64,000 bases of DNA from the NCBI RefSeq assembly GCF_004570875.1, contig NZ_SPQK01000017.1:1-64000 (forward strand), read 5' to 3'. How positions within the stretch are numbered: position 1 is the stretch's first letter; each line of letters begins with the position of its first letter. The position numbers were made by a program, and so were the translations under genes. The notes beneath the pieces were generated by a model. That model was given only the letters and a program-made list of their open reading frames with translations. It made no database searches and was not told where the DNA came from. Of the stretch, positions 37,251 through 46,195 are shown piece after piece. Source of the DNA: Blastococcus sp. CT_GayMR16 (GTDB taxonomy: Bacteria > Actinomycetota > Actinomycetes > Mycobacteriales > Geodermatophilaceae).

Positions 37251-38246
37251 GCTGACGCGGAGCACGCCTCGCTCCCGCGCGGTAGCGCTGTAGCGCCGTC
37301 CGGAGGGCCGTGGACGCGCCAGGAGACTGCGGAGGGGGTCCTCGACGCGCCTCCAGTTCGCTCCCAGGTCTGCCTCCGCGATCCGCACGACACCGATGTC
37401 CAGAGCCCGGAGTTCGTCCTCGCGGCGCTTCTCGTCCCACAGCACCTGCTCGGGCGAGCGACCGCGCCAGGGGTCGGTGTACTTGACCCGGCCGTCGAAC
37501 TCCACCGCGACCGCCGCCTCGTCGAACCAGGCATCGACGACGGCGATCAGTCGGCCGCCCACTCTGATCTCGACCTGGAGCTCGGGTGAGGGCAGTCCCG
37601 AGCCCACGATCCGCAGCCTGCCGCGCGTCTCCAGGGGCGACTCGGCACGGCCGTCGGTGAGCGAGAGTGCCCGCTCGGCCTGGCGCCCCCCGGGCCACCG
37701 ACGGGACCGGGCGGCCGCGTCCAGGAGTTCCGCGGGCGTCACCTTCCCGGTGAGCACGCCGGCATCCATCGCGACGACGGCGTCCTCCAGTGGCCAGTCG
37801 CGGGCGCAGTCGATGAGGGTGCGGGCCGCCGTGGTGAACCGGAGCGCACCCCGGGTGCCGATCTCGTCGGGACCGAGCGGTGCGCGGGTCACGAGGAACC
37901 CGCTGCCGCGACGCCCGTGCGCCGGGTCGGTGAGCCGGACGTCGGAAGCCTGCTGTCGCCGAAGCGGGACGCCCCACAGGCGGGCGGCCGAGAGGTGGCT
38001 GATCGCCGCCGTCGGCCGGTCGAGGGCAAGGAGCACCGCCAGGCACTCGAGCCGGTGCCGCCGGCTGCCGGTGTCGGCGCGGGCGAGCTCGTCGGCCGTG
38101 ACGTAGATGCCGCGCCGGAGTCGGTGCCAGCGACCCGACGCGCAGAGGTGGCGGATCTCAGGGTGCCCGTACCCGGCCCGGCGCGCATCGACCGCGGTGA
38201 AGACGCCGTACTGGCGTTCGGCGACGGCGCGCAGGAGGGGATGCAC
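37248..38246 (-). CDS. AbiEi-type N-terminal domain plus DUF559/Vsr-like nuclease-fold protein
   Basis: 332 residues from a GTG at 38246. The N-terminal 60 residues (AERQYGVFTAVDARRAGYGHPEIRHLCASGRWHRLRRGIYV) are the winged-helix of type IV toxin-antitoxin AbiEi antitoxins. The C-terminal 120 look like a DUF559/very-short-patch-repair nuclease fold: ESPLETRGRLRIV, VVDAWFDEAAVAVEFDGRVKYTD and ELRALDIGVVRI, giving candidate catalytic Glu, Asp and E-x-(D/K). No AbiEii toxin partner is adjacent. Such single genes are very common and multicopy in actinobacteria; function is unknown. The gene is bracketed by two copies of a palindromic repeat. Confidence 0.78.
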   Translation of the reverse strand: MHPLLRAVAERQYGVFTAVDARRAGYGHPEIRHLCASGRWHRLRRGIYVTADELARADTGSRRHRLECLAVLLALDRPTAAISHLSAARLWGVPLRRQQASDVRLTDPAHGRRGSGFLVTRAPLGPDEIGTRGALRFTTAARTLIDCARDWPLEDAVVAMDAGVLTGKVTPAELLDAAARSRRWPGGRQAERALSLTDGRAESPLETRGRLRIVGSGLPSPELQVEIRVGGRLIAVVDAWFDEAAVAVEFDGRVKYTDPWRGRSPEQVLWDEKRREDELRALDIGVVRIAEADLGANWRRVEDPLRSLLARPRPSGRRYSATARERGVLRVS

Positions 38247-38315
38247 CCGTGGAGTCTGCGATCTTGCGCGTCGTGGCGGCGGGTGCCTGTGGACGACGCC
38301 GCCAGGGCCGCGCTG

Positions 38316-38375
38316 TGGTTGCGAGGACCGCGCTGCAGCGCGGTCCCGGCGACTGCACCGCGGTACCGAGGTCAC
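38316..38375. repeat. Palindromic repeat, copy B
   Basis: A perfect 22-bp palindrome (38325-38346) centred on CTGCAG, followed 29 bp from its centre by CGGTACCG (38361-38368). Alignment with copy A covers about 60 bp in the same orientation, 1,123 bp away. It lies 70-130 bp before the start of the AbiEi-like gene and upstream of the dnaK promoter. Confidence 0.68.
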
Positions 38376-38450
38376 GGAGATCGACCCACAGGAAATTGGT
38401 CGGGACCCGGGAACACGGCCCGGATGCCTGCCGTTATCGTGGGCAGGAAA

Positions 38451-38471
38451 GTTGAGCGGACCACGCGCAAG
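38451..38471 (+). promoter_or_regulatory. HAIR (HspR operator) upstream of dnaK
   Basis: GTTGAGC-N7-GCGCAAG compares with the HAIR consensus CTTGAGT-N7-ACTCAAG: 5 of 7 in each half with exact 7-bp spacing. It lies 66-86 bp before the dnaK start. HspR, encoded as the fourth gene of the operon, would bind here as autorepressor. Confidence 0.66.
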
Positions 38472-38536
38472 ATGGTGAGAGCCCTCAGCTCCTGGACCAA
38501 GCACCACCCCAGCACCCGGAAAGAGAGGCCATCCCC

Positions 38537-40399
38537 ATGGCTCGAGCGGTCGGAATCGACCTCGGCACCACCAACTCCGTCGTCACCGTCCTGGAGGGCG
38601 GCGAGCCGACGGTCATCGCGAACTCCGAGGGCTCGCGCACGACGCCGTCGGTCGTGGCCTTCGCCAAGAACGGCGAGGTCCTCGTCGGCCAGTCGGCCAA
38701 GAACCAGGCGGTCACCAACGTCGACCGCACCATCCGCTCCGTGAAGCGGCACATGGGCACGACGTGGAGCACGGATGAGATCGACGGCAAGAAGTACACG
38801 CCGCAGGAGATCTCCGCGCGCATCCTGCAGAAGCTGAAGCGGGACGCCGAGACCTACCTGGGCGAGCCGGTCACCGACGCCGTCATCACCGTCCCCGCCT
38901 ACTTCGAGGACGCCCAGCGCCAGGCCACCAAGGAGGCCGGTGAGATCGCGGGCCTCAACGTCCTGCGCATCGTCAACGAGCCGACCGCGGCCGCACTGGC
39001 CTACGGCCTGGACAAGGGTGAGACCGAGCAGACGATCCTCGTCTTCGACCTCGGCGGCGGCACCTTCGACGTCTCCCTGCTCGAGATCGGGGACGGCGTC
39101 ATCGAGGTCAAGGCCACCGCCGGCGACAACCACCTCGGTGGTGACGACTGGGACGAGAAGGTCATGACCCACCTGGTCAAGACCTTCAACGCGTCCAACG
39201 GCATCGACCTGTCCAAGGACAAGCTGGCCATGCAGCGCCTCCGCGAGGCCGCTGAGAAGGCCAAGATCGAGCTCTCCGGCGCCCAGTCGACCAACATCAA
39301 CCTGCCGTACATCACGGCCGGTGCCGACGGCCCGCTGCACCTCGACGTCACGATCACGCGTGCGGAGTTCCAGCGGCTCACGCAGGACCTGCTCGACCGG
39401 GCCCGCGCGCCGTTCAACCAGGCGATCCGGGACGCCGGCATCTCCGTCGGCGAGATCGACCACGTCGTCCTCGTCGGTGGCTCCACGCGCATGCCGGCCG
39501 TGTCCGACCTGGTGCGTGAGCTGACCGGCGGCAAGGAGCCCAACAAGGGCGTCAACCCGGACGAGGTCGTGGCCATCGGTGCCGCGCTGCAGGCCGGTGT
39601 CCTCCGCGGTGAGGTCAAGGACGTCCTGCTCCTCGACGTCACCCCGCTGTCCCTGGGCATCGAGACCAAGGGCGGAATCATGACCAAGCTCATCGAGCGC
39701 AACACCACGATCCCGACGAAGCGCTCCGAGATCTTCACGACGGCCGACGACAACCAGCCGTCCGTGCAGATCCAGGTCTTCCAGGGCGAGCGCGAGATGG
39801 CGGCCTACAACAAGAAGCTCGGCATGTTCGAGCTGACCGGTCTGCCCCCGGCGCCCCGCGGCGTCCCGCAGATCGAGGTGGCCTTCGACATCGACGCCAA
39901 CGGCATCGTCCACGTCCACGCCAAGGACCTCGGCACGGGCAAGGAGCAGTCGATGACCATCACCGGCGGCTCGGCCCTCCCGAAGGACGACATCGAGCGG
40001 ATGATGAAGGACGCCGAGGCGCACGCGGACGAGGACAAGAAGCGCCGCGAGGAGGCCGAGACCCGCAACCTGGCCGAGTCGCTGCAGTACCAGACCGAGA
40101 AGTTCCTGGCCGAGAACGGCGAGAAGATCCCGGCCGAGAAGAAGGACGAGCTCGGCGAGGCGCTGACCGACCTGCGCAGCGCCCTCGGCGGATCCGACAT
40201 CGCCGCGATCAAGGCCGCGCAGGAGAAGGTGGCCCGCGTGTCCCAGGAGGTCGGCGGCGCGCTCTACGCGCAGCAGGCCGAGGCGGCCGGCTCTCCCTCG
40301 GGCGACGCCGGTGACGGCCCGGCGGCGGAGGGCTCGTCGAGCTCCGACGACGACGTCGTCGACGCCGAGATCGTGGACGAGGACACCGACAAGAAGTGA
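38537..40399 (+). CDS. dnaK: Chaperone DnaK (Hsp70)
   Basis: 620 residues. The ATPase domain begins [22 protein letters not shown] and contains [30 protein letters not shown] and [12 protein letters not shown]; the substrate domain begins after [14 protein letters not shown]; a helical lid and a Gly/Ser/Asp-rich tail ending [10 protein letters not shown] follow. It folds and protects proteins with DnaJ and GrpE. First gene of dnaK-grpE-dnaJ-hspR; a HAIR element upstream predicts HspR control. Codon usage is strongly biased to C-ending codons, as for a highly expressed gene. Confidence 0.97.
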   Translation: MARAVGIDLGTTNSVVTVLEGGEPTVIANSEGSRTTPSVVAFAKNGEVLVGQSAKNQAVTNVDRTIRSVKRHMGTTWSTDEIDGKKYTPQEISARILQKLKRDAETYLGEPVTDAVITVPAYFEDAQRQATKEAGEIAGLNVLRIVNEPTAAALAYGLDKGETEQTILVFDLGGGTFDVSLLEIGDGVIEVKATAGDNHLGGDDWDEKVMTHLVKTFNASNGIDLSKDKLAMQRLREAAEKAKIELSGAQSTNINLPYITAGADGPLHLDVTITRAEFQRLTQDLLDRARAPFNQAIRDAGISVGEIDHVVLVGGSTRMPAVSDLVRELTGGKEPNKGVNPDEVVAIGAALQAGVLRGEVKDVLLLDVTPLSLGIETKGGIMTKLIERNTTIPTKRSEIFTTADDNQPSVQIQVFQGEREMAAYNKKLGMFELTGLPPAPRGVPQIEVAFDIDANGIVHVHAKDLGTGKEQSMTITGGSALPKDDIERMMKDAEAHADEDKKRREEAETRNLAESLQYQTEKFLAENGEKIPAEKKDELGEALTDLRSALGGSDIAAIKAAQEKVARVSQEVGGALYAQQAEAAGSPSGDAGDGPAAEGSSSSDDDVVDAEIVDEDTDKK

Positions 40400-40430
40400 T
40401 GACACCGCCGGACGCTTGGGGAGGGCGGCC

Positions 40431-41126
40431 ATGACAGAGCCGCGGGACGAGGAGACGCCACGGGTCGTGATCCGCGACAAGCGGCGCATCGATCCGATCA
40501 GCGGCACGGTCCGGGTGCCGGCCGGCGAACAGCCGGCCGGCACCACCCCCGCTGGAACCACAGCCCCGGTCCGAGAGGAATCCATGAGCGAGCACGAGAC
40601 CCCGGTCGTCGACGAGGTGCCGGCCGTCCAGCCCCCCGGCGGGGCCGGGGGAGGGGACGTCGCGGCCCAGCTGGCCGAGCGGACCGAGGACCTGCAGCGG
40701 GTCAGCGCCGAGTACGCCAACTACCGGCGGCGGGTCGACCGTGACCGCTCGCTGGTCGTCGACCAGGCGGCCGAGAAGTTCGCGCTGCAGCTGTTCCCGA
40801 TCGTCGACGACATCGAGCGGGCCCGTGACCACGGTGACCTGACCGGTGCCTTCAAGGTCGTCGCCGAGCGCGTGCTCGGCCTGCTCGACGGCCTCGGCGT
40901 CGAGGCCTTCGGCGCCTCGGGCGACGCGTTCGACCCGGCACTGCACGAGGCCGTCATCCACGACACGTCGTCGGAGGTGAGCGTCCCGACCGCCACGACG
41001 GTGCTGCGGCAGGGTTTCCGCCGCGGGGACCGTGTCCTGCGGACGGCGATGGTCGCGGTGACCGACCCCGAGTCGCCGGCACCGGCGGCCTCCGCGCCGC
41101 CGGGCGACGAGCCCCCCGCCGGCTGA
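40431..41126 (+). CDS. grpE: Nucleotide exchange factor GrpE
   Basis: 231 residues. The N-terminal 85 are disordered and carry the actinobacterial entry MTEPRDEETPRVVIRDKRRIDPISG. The coiled-coil and four-helix part include ERTEDLQRVSAEYANYRRRVDRDR and AAEKFALQLFPIVDDIERARDHGDLTGAFK, and the beta domain has FGASGDAFDPALHEAVIHDTSSEV and GFRRGDRVLRTAMVAV. It releases ADP from DnaK. The start at 40431 follows GGGAGG and is 31 bp after dnaK. Confidence 0.93.
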   Translation: MTEPRDEETPRVVIRDKRRIDPISGTVRVPAGEQPAGTTPAGTTAPVREESMSEHETPVVDEVPAVQPPGGAGGGDVAAQLAERTEDLQRVSAEYANYRRRVDRDRSLVVDQAAEKFALQLFPIVDDIERARDHGDLTGAFKVVAERVLGLLDGLGVEAFGASGDAFDPALHEAVIHDTSSEVSVPTATTVLRQGFRRGDRVLRTAMVAVTDPESPAPAASAPPGDEPPAG

Positions 41127-41159
41127 CCGTCGGCCCAACACACAGAAAGGGGGCGCCCG

Positions 41160-42368
41160 ATGAGCACCCGGGACTTCATCGAGAAGGACTACTACGCCGC
41201 CCTGGGCGTCCCGAAGGACGCCGATGCGGCGGCCATCAAGAAGGCCTACCGCAAGCTGGCCACGGAGCTGCACCCGGACAAGAACCCCGGCAACTCCGAG
41301 GCCGAAGCGCGCTTCAAGGACGTGTCCGAGGCCTACGACGTGCTGTCGGACACCAAGCGCCGCGGCGAGTACGACGACGCGCGGCGGCTCTTCGGCGCCG
41401 GCGGACGCGGCGGGGGCTTCCCCGGCGGGTTCCCCGGTAGCGGCGGCACGCAGGACTTCGACCTCGGCGATCTGTTCGGCGCTGCCGGTGGCACCGGCGC
41501 GGGCGGTCGGGGCGGCGGCGGTCTGGGCGACCTGCTGGGCGGCCTGTTCGGCGGCGCCGGTGGCGCGGGGTCGGCCCGATCGCGCAGCCAGGCGGCGTCC
41601 GGCCCGGCGCGGGGCCAGGACGTCGAGACCGAGGCGACGCTCTCCTTCGACGAGGCCGTCCTCGGCGTCACCGTGCCGCTGCGCATGCAGAGCCCGGGCA
41701 CCTGCCCGACCTGCCACGGCAACGGCGCCAAGCCGGGGACGAGCCCGCACACCTGCCCGGTCTGCCAGGGCGCGGGCGTCACCAGCCGCAGCCAGGGCGC
41801 GTTCGCCTTCTCCGAGCCCTGCCGCAACTGCCGCGGCACCGGCTCGGTCGTCGACGACCCCTGCCCGACCTGCTCCGGCAGCGGCGTGACCACCCAGACC
41901 CGCACCATCACCGTCCGGATACCGGCCGGCGTCAAGGACGGCCAGCGCATCCGGCTGGCCGGCAAGGGCGCGCCCGGCCGACGCGGCGGACCGTCCGGCG
42001 ACCTCTTCGTCGTCGTCCACGTGTCCGAGCACCAGCTGTTCGGCCGCAAGGGGGACGACCTCACGCTGACCGTGCCGCTCACGTTCGCCGAGGCGGCCCT
42101 CGGGACGACGCTGACGGTGCCCACCCTCGACGGGACCGTGTCGCTCAAGGTGCCGGCCGGGACCGCGAGCGGCCGGACGCTGCGGGTGCGCGGCCGCGGC
42201 GTGCCCGGCAAGGGCAAGGCGGGCGACCTGCTGGTCACTCTCGACATCGCCGTCCCGGTGCGGCTCACCCCGGCGCAGCGCAAGGTGATCGAGAACCTGG
42301 CCGAGGAGATGAACGAGGACCCGCGGCCGCAGATCACGGCCGCGGTGCAGGCGGGGAGCGAGAAGTGA
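41160..42368 (+). CDS. dnaJ: Chaperone DnaJ
   Basis: 402 residues. J domain 10-75 with the HPD motif ([11 protein letters not shown]), a long Gly/Phe region (80-160), four CxxCxGxG zinc motifs ([32 protein letters not shown]) and the two C-terminal beta domains ([19 protein letters not shown]). It stimulates DnaK ATPase and delivers substrates. The type with [19 protein letters not shown] and linkage to grpE and hspR is DnaJ1 of actinobacteria. Start preceded by GAAAGGGGG. Confidence 0.95.
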   Translation: MSTRDFIEKDYYAALGVPKDADAAAIKKAYRKLATELHPDKNPGNSEAEARFKDVSEAYDVLSDTKRRGEYDDARRLFGAGGRGGGFPGGFPGSGGTQDFDLGDLFGAAGGTGAGGRGGGGLGDLLGGLFGGAGGAGSARSRSQAASGPARGQDVETEATLSFDEAVLGVTVPLRMQSPGTCPTCHGNGAKPGTSPHTCPVCQGAGVTSRSQGAFAFSEPCRNCRGTGSVVDDPCPTCSGSGVTTQTRTITVRIPAGVKDGQRIRLAGKGAPGRRGGPSGDLFVVVHVSEHQLFGRKGDDLTLTVPLTFAEAALGTTLTVPTLDGTVSLKVPAGTASGRTLRVRGRGVPGKGKAGDLLVTLDIAVPVRLTPAQRKVIENLAEEMNEDPRPQITAAVQAGSEK

Positions 42369-42820
42369 CCGAGCCGGCGGAGGTCGCAGGGTCCCAGGAC
42401 GCCGCGCGCGCCGTGGCCGAGGACGCCGCCGTCTTCGTGATCTCGGTGGCCGCCGAGCTGGCCGGCATGCACGCCCAGACCCTGCGGCAGTACGACCGGC
42501 TCGGCCTCGTGAGTCCCGGCCGCACGGCCGGCGGAGGCCGCCGGTACAGCCCGCGGGACGTGGCGCTCCTCCGCGAGGTGCAGCGGCTCTCCCAGGAGGA
42601 CGGCGTCAACCTCGCCGGCATCAAGCGGATCATCGACCTGGAGTCGCGGGTCGAGGCGCTGCAGGCGCGGGTGCACGAGCTGCTGGAGGAACTCGAGATG
42701 TCCGAGACGCGGCGGATGGCCGCCGAGGCCGCTGTCCCGGCCGGCTACCGCCGCGACCTCGTGCCCCAGCGCCGGCCCAGCTCGGCGCTGGTCGTGTGGC
42801 GTCCCCGGACCGACCGATGA
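42365..42820 (+). CDS. hspR: Heat-shock repressor HspR (MerR family)
   Basis: 151 residues. MerR helix-turn-helix at about 25-90: [66 protein letters not shown] split over helices, typical of HspR. The C-terminal tail with ALVVWRP is the conserved end proposed to contact DnaK. It represses the dnaK operon and clpB through HAIR sites. The GTG start overlaps the dnaJ stop as GTGA, and its own stop overlaps the next gene as ATGA. Confidence 0.93.
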   Translation: MTEPAEVAGSQDAARAVAEDAAVFVISVAAELAGMHAQTLRQYDRLGLVSPGRTAGGGRRYSPRDVALLREVQRLSQEDGVNLAGIKRIIDLESRVEALQARVHELLEELEMSETRRMAAEAAVPAGYRRDLVPQRRPSSALVVWRPRTDR

Positions 42821-43308
42821 CCGGCCGCCCCGCGCCCGACGCGCACGAGGCCTTCGTGCAGCTGGAGCGCGAGATCGGCCTGCTCCTGCGCCGCTCCCGC
42901 GCGATCTCCGCCCGCCTGGCCGGGGAGTTGCACCCCGACCTGGACGGCGCGGCCTACGGACTGCTGGCCCTCCTCCAGGACACCGGTCCCCTGCGGGCGA
43001 GCGACCTGGTCGCGCGGCTGGGCCTGGACAAGAGCACGGTCAGCCGTCAGGTCGCCAACCTCGTGGACCTAGGTTTCGTCGACCGCGCGGCCGACCCCGT
43101 GGACGGTCGCGCCCAGGTGCTCACCCCCTCGGCCGAGGGGTCGGCGCGGCTCGCCCGCGTGCGCGACGTCCGCCGGGCGCGCTGGGAGGCCGATCTCGCC
43201 GACTGGCCCGCCAGCGACGTCGCCCTGCTGGGGGAGCTGCTGAACCGCCTGAACCGGCTCGGCGAGGCCCGCGAGGCCGAGGTCGGCGCGGGCGGCACCG
43301 TCCGCTGA
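42817..43308 (+). CDS. MarR family regulator at the end of the dnaK operon
   Basis: 163 residues. Winged helix at about 50-110: GPLRASDLVARLGLDKSTVSRQVANLVDLGFVDRAADPVDGRAQVLTPS. The ATG at 42817 overlaps the hspR stop (ATGA), so it is translationally coupled to hspR and should be heat-induced. Its partner MarR gene at 43459-43950 has exactly the same length and a related sequence, suggesting a duplicated pair. Targets are not known. Confidence 0.82.
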   Translation: MTGRPAPDAHEAFVQLEREIGLLLRRSRAISARLAGELHPDLDGAAYGLLALLQDTGPLRASDLVARLGLDKSTVSRQVANLVDLGFVDRAADPVDGRAQVLTPSAEGSARLARVRDVRRARWEADLADWPASDVALLGELLNRLNRLGEAREAEVGAGGTVR

Positions 43309-43392
43309 CCACGACGGACTGTCCGAGCGGGAAGTCAGCAAGCGCCCCACCCTGAGCCACCCCTACCTGGGGACACGCCGAACGACAGAACG

Positions 43393-43424
43393 TTGTAGAC
43401 GCCAACCAACTAGGTGTATGGTTG
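43393..43424 (+). promoter_or_regulatory. Promoter with an overlapping MarR-type operator
   Basis: CAACCA-N10-TGGTTG (43403-43424) is a perfect 6-bp inverted repeat with the 22-bp span usual for MarR operators. It overlaps a possible sigma-70-like promoter: TTGTAG at 43393-43398 and TATGGT at 43417-43422, 18 bp apart. It lies 35-56 bp before the MarR-exporter gene pair, fitting autorepression by that MarR. Confidence 0.48.
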
Positions 43425-43458
43425 CGGTCTGCAAGTATCCGTCGCAGCAAGGATCCCC

Positions 43459-43950
43459 ATGCCCATCACCCCGGAAACGCGCGACCGGCTGACGTCGAGC
43501 GTCGCCCAGCTGGTCCGTACCGGCCGCCACGTGAGCGCGCGTGCCGCCACCCAGCTCTACGGCGAGCTGCCCTCCTACGGCTGGGCGTTGCTCGTGCCGC
43601 TGCAGCGCGACGGTGACCAGCGCTGCAGCGCCCTGGCACTGCAGGTGGGCGTCGACGTCTCGGTCGTCAGCCGCCAGCTCGCCGTCCTGGAACGTCTCGG
43701 GTACGTCGAGCGGCGCCCCGACCCGCACGACGGGCGGGCCAGCCTGCTGCGCCTCACGCCGGCCGGCGCCGAGGCGCTGGCCGCCACCCGCGCCCTCCGT
43801 GCCGACTGGGCCCTCACCGCCCTGGCCGGCTGGGACGAGTCCGAGGCGAGCCTGCTCAGCGACCTCCTCGACCGTCTGGTGACCGATCTCGACCCGGTCG
43901 GCGCCGTCCACCCGACGGCCGCCCGTTCCGCCGTCCCCAGTCCCCGATGA
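43459..43950 (+). CDS. MarR family regulator of the adjacent exporter
   Basis: 163 residues. Winged helix at about 45-105: DQRCSALALQVGVDVSVVSRQLAVLERLGYVERRPDPHDGRASLLRLTPAG. The ATG at 43459 follows AAGGA; an upstream ATG at 43414 is inside the operator. The exporter gene begins at or near its stop codon, the classical MarR-efflux layout, so derepression by a toxic compound is likely. Related to the MarR gene just upstream in the heat-shock operon. Confidence 0.84.
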   Translation: MPITPETRDRLTSSVAQLVRTGRHVSARAATQLYGELPSYGWALLVPLQRDGDQRCSALALQVGVDVSVVSRQLAVLERLGYVERRPDPHDGRASLLRLTPAGAEALAATRALRADWALTALAGWDESEASLLSDLLDRLVTDLDPVGAVHPTAARSAVPSPR

Positions 43951-43985
43951 CCTCCACCCGCACCGAGCTTCCCTTCAGGAGAACC

Positions 43986-45608
43986 GTGAGCAGCACCATC
44001 GCGCGCCCCGCCGACACGTCGGAGGAGGCAGTCGCCGCGCCCAGGGACGTCGTCCCCGCCGTCCAGCAGGGCCAGATGACCCACCGGCAGATCCTCGAGG
44101 CGCTCTCGGGGATGTTGCTGGCGATGTTCGTGGCGTTCCTGTCCTCGACCGTCGTCTCCAACGCCCTCCCCACGATCATCACCGACCTGCGCGGCAGCCA
44201 GAGTCAGTACACCTGGGTCGTCACCGCGACCCTGCTCTCCTCGACGGCCTCCACCCCGATCTGGGGCAAGCTCGCCGACCTCTTCAGCAAGAAGCTGCTG
44301 ATCCAGCTCTCGATCGTCATCTTCATCGTCGGCTCGATGCTCGCCGGCTCGTCGCAGTCGGTGGAGACGCTCATCGCCTGGCGTGTGCTGCAGGGCCTGG
44401 GGCTCGGCGGGCTGCAGGCACTGGTGCAGATCGCGATGGCGGCGATGATCAGCCCGCGCGAGCGCGGCCGGTACTCCGGTCTGCTCGGCAGCGTGATGGC
44501 GGTCGCGACCATCGGCGGCCCGCTCCTCGGTGGCCTCCTGGTGGACACGAGCTGGCTCGGCTGGCGCTGGTGCTTCTTCGTCGGCGTGCCCTTCGCCGCG
44601 GTGGCCCTGGTGCTGCTGCAGCGGACCCTGCACCTGCCGGTGACCAAGCGGGACGTGTCCATCGACTACCTGGGTGCGGCCTTCCTCACCGCAGGCGTCT
44701 CGGCGCTGCTGATCTGGGTGACCCTGGCCGGTGACAGCTTCGCCTGGATGTCGACCGAGACCGCCCTGTTCGTCGGCGGCGGGCTGCTCGCGATCGCGGC
44801 ATTCATCGTCACCGAGCTGCGGGCCAAGGAGCCGATCGTCCCGCTGCGCCTGTTCCGCGACCGGACGACGACGCTGGCCATCGTGGCGAGCATGGCGGTC
44901 GGTGTGGCCATGTTCGGTTCGTCGGTCTTCCTCGGCCAGTACCTGCAGATCTCGCGCGGCTACTCGCCCACGGCGGCCGGTCTGCTCACGGTTCCGATGA
45001 TCGCCGGGCTGCTGCTCTCCTCGACCGTGTCGGGGATCCTGATCACCAGGACCGGCCGCTGGAAGCACTTCCTCGTCGCCGGCTCGATCCTCGTGGTGGC
45101 AGGCTTCGCGATGCTGTCGACCATCGACCACGAGACGAACATCGTGCTGCTCGGCGGTTTCCTGTTCGTCCTGGGCGTCGGCATCGGCATGACGATGCAG
45201 AACCTCGTGCTGGCGGTGCAGAACACCGTGGCCGCCACCGACCTGGGTGCGGCGAGCTCGGCAGTCGCCTTCTTCCGCAGCCTCGGCGGCACGATCGGCG
45301 TCTCGGTCCTGGGCGCGGTGCTGAGCACCCACGTCGGCGATCTGATCGTCAAGGGTCTCGCCGCCGTGCCGGGTGCCGCGGCGGCGGCCGCGGGCTCCGG
45401 CAGCGTCGGCCTGGCCGACTTCGCCGATGCCCCGCGGGTCATCCAGGACCTCATCCGGGTCTCCTACGGCGACGCCACCGGGCGGATCTTCCTGATCTCG
45501 GCGGTCGTCGCTGCGATCGCCGTGGTCGCCATCGTGTTCATCCGCGAGATCGCGCTGCGCACCCAGAGCGGCACCGAGCGGCTGGCGGAGGAGACGGTCG
45601 ACGCCTGA
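43986..45608 (+). CDS. MFS drug exporter, DHA2 (EmrB/QacA) family
   Basis: 540 residues from a GTG at 43986, which has AGGAG four bases before it; an ATG at 43947 overlaps the MarR stop as ATGA and would add 13 residues. About 14 membrane helices. Landmarks: FVAFLSSTVVSNALPTIITDL, QYTWVVTATLLSSTASTPIWGKLADLF (motif A), RVLQGLGLGGLQALVQIAMAAMISPRERGRYSG and GGPLLGGLLVDTSWLGWRWCFFVGVPFA (motif C). Proton-driven export of toxic compounds. A strong hairpin terminator follows. Confidence 0.88.
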   Translation: MSSTIARPADTSEEAVAAPRDVVPAVQQGQMTHRQILEALSGMLLAMFVAFLSSTVVSNALPTIITDLRGSQSQYTWVVTATLLSSTASTPIWGKLADLFSKKLLIQLSIVIFIVGSMLAGSSQSVETLIAWRVLQGLGLGGLQALVQIAMAAMISPRERGRYSGLLGSVMAVATIGGPLLGGLLVDTSWLGWRWCFFVGVPFAAVALVLLQRTLHLPVTKRDVSIDYLGAAFLTAGVSALLIWVTLAGDSFAWMSTETALFVGGGLLAIAAFIVTELRAKEPIVPLRLFRDRTTTLAIVASMAVGVAMFGSSVFLGQYLQISRGYSPTAAGLLTVPMIAGLLLSSTVSGILITRTGRWKHFLVAGSILVVAGFAMLSTIDHETNIVLLGGFLFVLGVGIGMTMQNLVLAVQNTVAATDLGAASSAVAFFRSLGGTIGVSVLGAVLSTHVGDLIVKGLAAVPGAAAAAAGSGSVGLADFADAPRVIQDLIRVSYGDATGRIFLISAVVAAIAVVAIVFIREIALRTQSGTERLAEETVDA

Positions 45609-45621
45609 TTCCGAGCGAGCG

Positions 45622-45657
45622 CGACGGCCCGTCTCCCCTGCGGGAGACGGGCCGTCG
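45622..45657. terminator. Bidirectional hairpin terminator between exporter and osmC
   Basis: A 16-bp perfect stem (45622-45637 with 45642-45657) and a 4-base CTGC loop lies between two convergent genes, 14 bp after one stop and 5 bp from the other. It can serve both strands. Confidence 0.75.
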
Positions 45658-45662
45658 TCGTC

Positions 45663-46106
45663 TCACTGCTCCAGGGCAGCGTCCAGCGTGATGTCGACGC
45701 CGGCCAGCGCCTTGCTGACCGGGCAGCCGGCCTTGGCCTCCTGTGCAGCCTTCTCGAACTCGGTGGCGTCGAGGCCCTCGACCCGGCCACGGACGGTCAG
45801 CTTGATCCCGGTGATCATGAACCCTCCGCGCTCCTTGTCCGGCCCGAATCCCACGTCGGCGGTCACGTCGAGGCTCTGTGGCGTACCACCGGCTTTGGCG
45901 ATGCCCCCGGAGAACGCCATGGCGTAGCAGGACGCGTGGGCCGCGGCGATCAGTTCCTCCGGGCTGGTGCTCCCGCCGGCCTCGTCCGACGTCCGCTTCG
46001 GCCAGGAGACGTCGAAGGTTCCCAGGCCGGAGCTGGCCAGTTCTGTCCGGCCGGACCCTTCCTGCAGGGTGCCGTTCCAGGCGGTGCGTGCGGTGCGAGT
46101 GGGCAT
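45663..46106 (-). CDS. osmC: OsmC family peroxiredoxin
   Basis: 147 residues. OsmC-subfamily features: ARTAWNGTLQEGSG, SPEELIAAAHASCYAMAFS with the first redox Cys and EAKAGCPVSKALAGVDITLDAAL with the second. It reduces organic hydroperoxides with a thiol cofactor. The ATG at 46106 follows GGAGG with good spacing. Its OhrR-like regulator lies just upstream on the same strand. By sequence it is OsmC rather than Ohr, so pairing with an OhrR-type regulator is slightly unusual. Confidence 0.9.
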   Translation of the reverse strand: MPTRTARTAWNGTLQEGSGRTELASSGLGTFDVSWPKRTSDEAGGSTSPEELIAAAHASCYAMAFSGGIAKAGGTPQSLDVTADVGFGPDKERGGFMITGIKLTVRGRVEGLDATEFEKAAQEAKAGCPVSKALAGVDITLDAALEQ

Positions 46107-46195
46107 GGGACTTCCTCCGGACCGGGCGCTGCCCACTGTTGGACGGCGCATCCTCCGGCCCTTACCCCGGCGCCGTGCGCCCTACCGTCCGCAGG

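Noticed and set aside
38400-38536. CIRCE element or HrcA control of dnaK
   Set aside because: No TTAGCACTC-N9-GAGTGCTAA-like sequence is present; the site found is a HAIR element and hspR is in the operon.
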